The notes under the pieces: generated by a model
The model's database searches: none
Told to the model about the DNA's origin: nothing
What the model saw: the letters and a program-made list of their open reading frames with translations, nothing else
Position numbers and translations under genes: made by a program
Shown here: positions 62,793 to 64,000 of the stretch, in pieces
How the letters are laid out: every line of letters starts with the position of its first letter
How positions within the stretch are numbered: position 1 is the stretch's first letter
Source: Mangrovibacterium sp041596335
GTDB taxonomy: Bacteria > Bacteroidota > Bacteroidia > Bacteroidales > Prolixibacteraceae
Direction: 5' to 3'
Assembly (NCBI RefSeq): GCF_041596335.1
Contig: NZ_JBFHIT010000020.1
Location: forward strand, 9,659-73,658
Length of the DNA: 64,000 bases

Positions 62793-63076
62793 TTTATCGT
62801 ACGCAGCTTCATGCGCTTCCGCTATTCGTTTAGCTGTTTTTTGTGGCGTAATCCGTTCCTGTTTTCGATGGTGAAATAAAACTTTTCGTTTATTCTGCGA
62901 ACTAATTTCCGGGCACCGAAAGCGTTCGGGAGACAAGCTGTGTTGAATTGGGGGCAAAATTCTTTTCGGCTGATTTCATTGATTTATGTTGAATCATTTT
63001 TCACAAATTCGTTCTAACTTTCATTTTAATTGAATAATTTTAATCGTGCCTGTAGTAAAAACTAAAGCAAACAGCC

Positions 63077-63565
63077 ATGAGTATTAAGCTTGAAAACTAC
63101 AATCAGGGGTTGATTGACAAATTCTTTAAGGATTGGATAGGTATCTCGGTTGAAATCCCGGATGATCAGGAACTGCAGCCTTGTATTCTGTACCTCGATT
63201 TCAGTTCGCATTGCTTTGCAACCAGCGCTTACAAGTTTTTAAATGACTGGCAAGACTTCAACGGTGAACAAGCCCTTAATTTTTCTCTGATTGAGGAAAG
63301 CGACACGCAGATCTCATGCTATTTTTTCACTCCTAAATATCCGTATTTCAAAAAAGGAACCTTTCGTGGAAACTTCGACATCGAAAAAATACGCACTTTC
63401 TTTAGGGCAGTAAACGTTCAACCAGAATTTTTGGTTGTGGCCCGGTATGCCGATGCAAATTTCGATGTACAGGATGTGGAACTTGAAGGCAACGGTGTAT
63501 GGCTAAAACATGCTCGCTACCGGCAACGATCCAAGGTTAAAGAAGGACAGATTGAGTTTGAGTGA
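63077..63565 (+). CDS. hypothetical protein
   Basis: A 162-residue acidic soluble protein with no signal peptide or membrane segment, starting MSIKLENYNQGLIDKFFKD. Aromatic-rich segments (PCILYLDFSSHCFATSAYKF, ISCYFFTPKYPYFKKGTFRG) suggest an alpha/beta fold. It ends in a basic-acidic tail (RQRSKVKEGQIEFE). I do not recognise a family. It stands alone, with a 284-base gap upstream in which I see nothing definite, and ends near a terminator. Confidence 0.6.
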   Translation: MSIKLENYNQGLIDKFFKDWIGISVEIPDDQELQPCILYLDFSSHCFATSAYKFLNDWQDFNGEQALNFSLIEESDTQISCYFFTPKYPYFKKGTFRGNFDIEKIRTFFRAVNVQPEFLVVARYADANFDVQDVELEGNGVWLKHARYRQRSKVKEGQIEFE

Positions 63566-63696
63566 TTTTACTGGCCTTTGATAGGAGTATTGGATTGAAT
63601 AACAGATGTTTGTTGCATTCAACGTTTTGTTTATTTCTTACCCGGATTGCGGTTAAAAATTCGTTATAAGTAAGTAACCACCCCTTGTTAAATGAG

Positions 63697-63728
63697 AAAA
63701 GCCGCCCTGAGTGGCAGGAACGGCTTTT
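63697..63728. terminator. terminator between convergent genes
   Basis: AAAAGCCG and CGGCTTTT form an 8-bp stem enclosing an inner CCTG/CAGG pairing, with T-rich flanks on both strands. Confidence 0.75.
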
Positions 63729-63804
63729 GCTTGTTTGCAATTATTCGAGGTAAGGGATATTTTGAATATTTTTCGAACTAAATTTTAAAATTGACCGTGA
63801 TTTT

Positions 63805-64000
63805 TTACTTCACTTCGATAATCGCGTACTTTGATATTTTCCAGAATTTTTCCGGATTATCAATTTGCAGGTAGGCAATTTGCCCGTTCTCTTCAACCAT
63901 CGAGTACGAGTCGCTGGGATGATCGGAGATTACTTTTGCTTTTTGTGCATGCAACGGAATTAGTTTGGTGTCGCGAATATCGAAGTTGGTAAAATATTCA
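63805..64000 (-). CDS. C-terminal fragment of an unidentified protein
   Basis: The last 64 residues of a gene that continues past the right edge, stop TAA at 63807-63805. The fragment includes FTNFDIRDTKLIPLHAQKAK and ends NPEKFWKISKYAIIEVK. The strand-rich, turn-rich composition would suit the last beta-domain of a secreted enzyme, but no family can be named from this length. Confidence 0.55.
   Translation of the reverse strand, partial: EYFTNFDIRDTKLIPLHAQKAKVISDHPSDSYSMVEENGQIAYLQIDNPEKFWKISKYAIIEVK

Overview
The window looks like chromosomal DNA of a Bacteroidota bacterium, probably from a Bacteroidia/Marinilabiliales-type lineage. Three things point there. Promoters carry the phylum's -7 element TAnnTTTG instead of a sigma70 -10 box. 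There is type IX secretion material: a PorP/SprF protein and two giant proteins with type B (gliding-motility-type) C-terminal sorting domains. Several phylum-restricted families occur (DUF4175, DUF4292, DUF4421). I see no tRNA, rRNA, insertion sequence, prophage or CRISPR array. This is core chromosome, with interest in the regulatory and non-coding layer and in a few damaged or orphan genes.

Layout. 1-4.8 kb: end of a LolC/E-type permease gene, a methyltransferase, rbfA, a YihY-family membrane protein, and a TrpB2-type tryptophan synthase beta gene with a leader (promoter, 28-codon ORF containing Trp, 14-bp hairpin). 5-16 kb: a secreted protein, trpS, a PorP/SprF protein and two tandem ~1200-residue secreted paralogues. 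16-22.3 kb: a one-carbon/methionine block on the minus strand (UPF0280 protein, metH, an unlisted 52-residue membrane protein, metF, a conserved hypothetical). 23-31 kb: a beta-barrel-like protein, a radical SAM protein, cysS, a NikR-like regulator with a degenerate nickel site, tdh, a DUF4421 protein, xth and an rsgA gene broken by two in-frame stops. 31-39.7 kb: uvrC, apt, mnmG, ybeY, an anti-sigma-type ATPase and a DUF4175 coiled-coil protein, all on the minus strand, with a parS-like palindrome between mnmG and apt. 39.7-40.2 kb: a very AT-rich gap with repeated motifs and a DnaA-box match. 40-55 kb: mostly plus-strand genes (response regulator, ruvB, flippase, LutB, Rrf2 regulator, hemW, dut, a TPR lipoprotein, a DUF4292 lipoprotein, EnvC-like protein, OsmC, aldehyde dehydrogenase). 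55-64 kb: two small proteins, a candidate structured ncRNA, metG, a B12-binding radical SAM protein, mscL, a class IV aminotransferase, a YedF/DsrE protein, a hypothetical, and the 3' end of an unknown gene.

How the parts connect. metH, metF and the UPF0280 protein form a homocysteine-methylation neighbourhood. The TPR lipoprotein, DUF4292 lipoprotein and catalytically degenerate EnvC form an overlapping or tightly spaced envelope operon. The parS-like site, mnmG, the AT-rich gap and the change from minus- to plus-strand gene orientation near 40 kb are together compatible with closeness to a replication origin, but dnaA is not present and this stays a hypothesis. The strongest anomalies are the two GAA-to-TAA changes in rsgA, the leader in front of trpB2 and the unassigned structured RNA near 56.2 kb.
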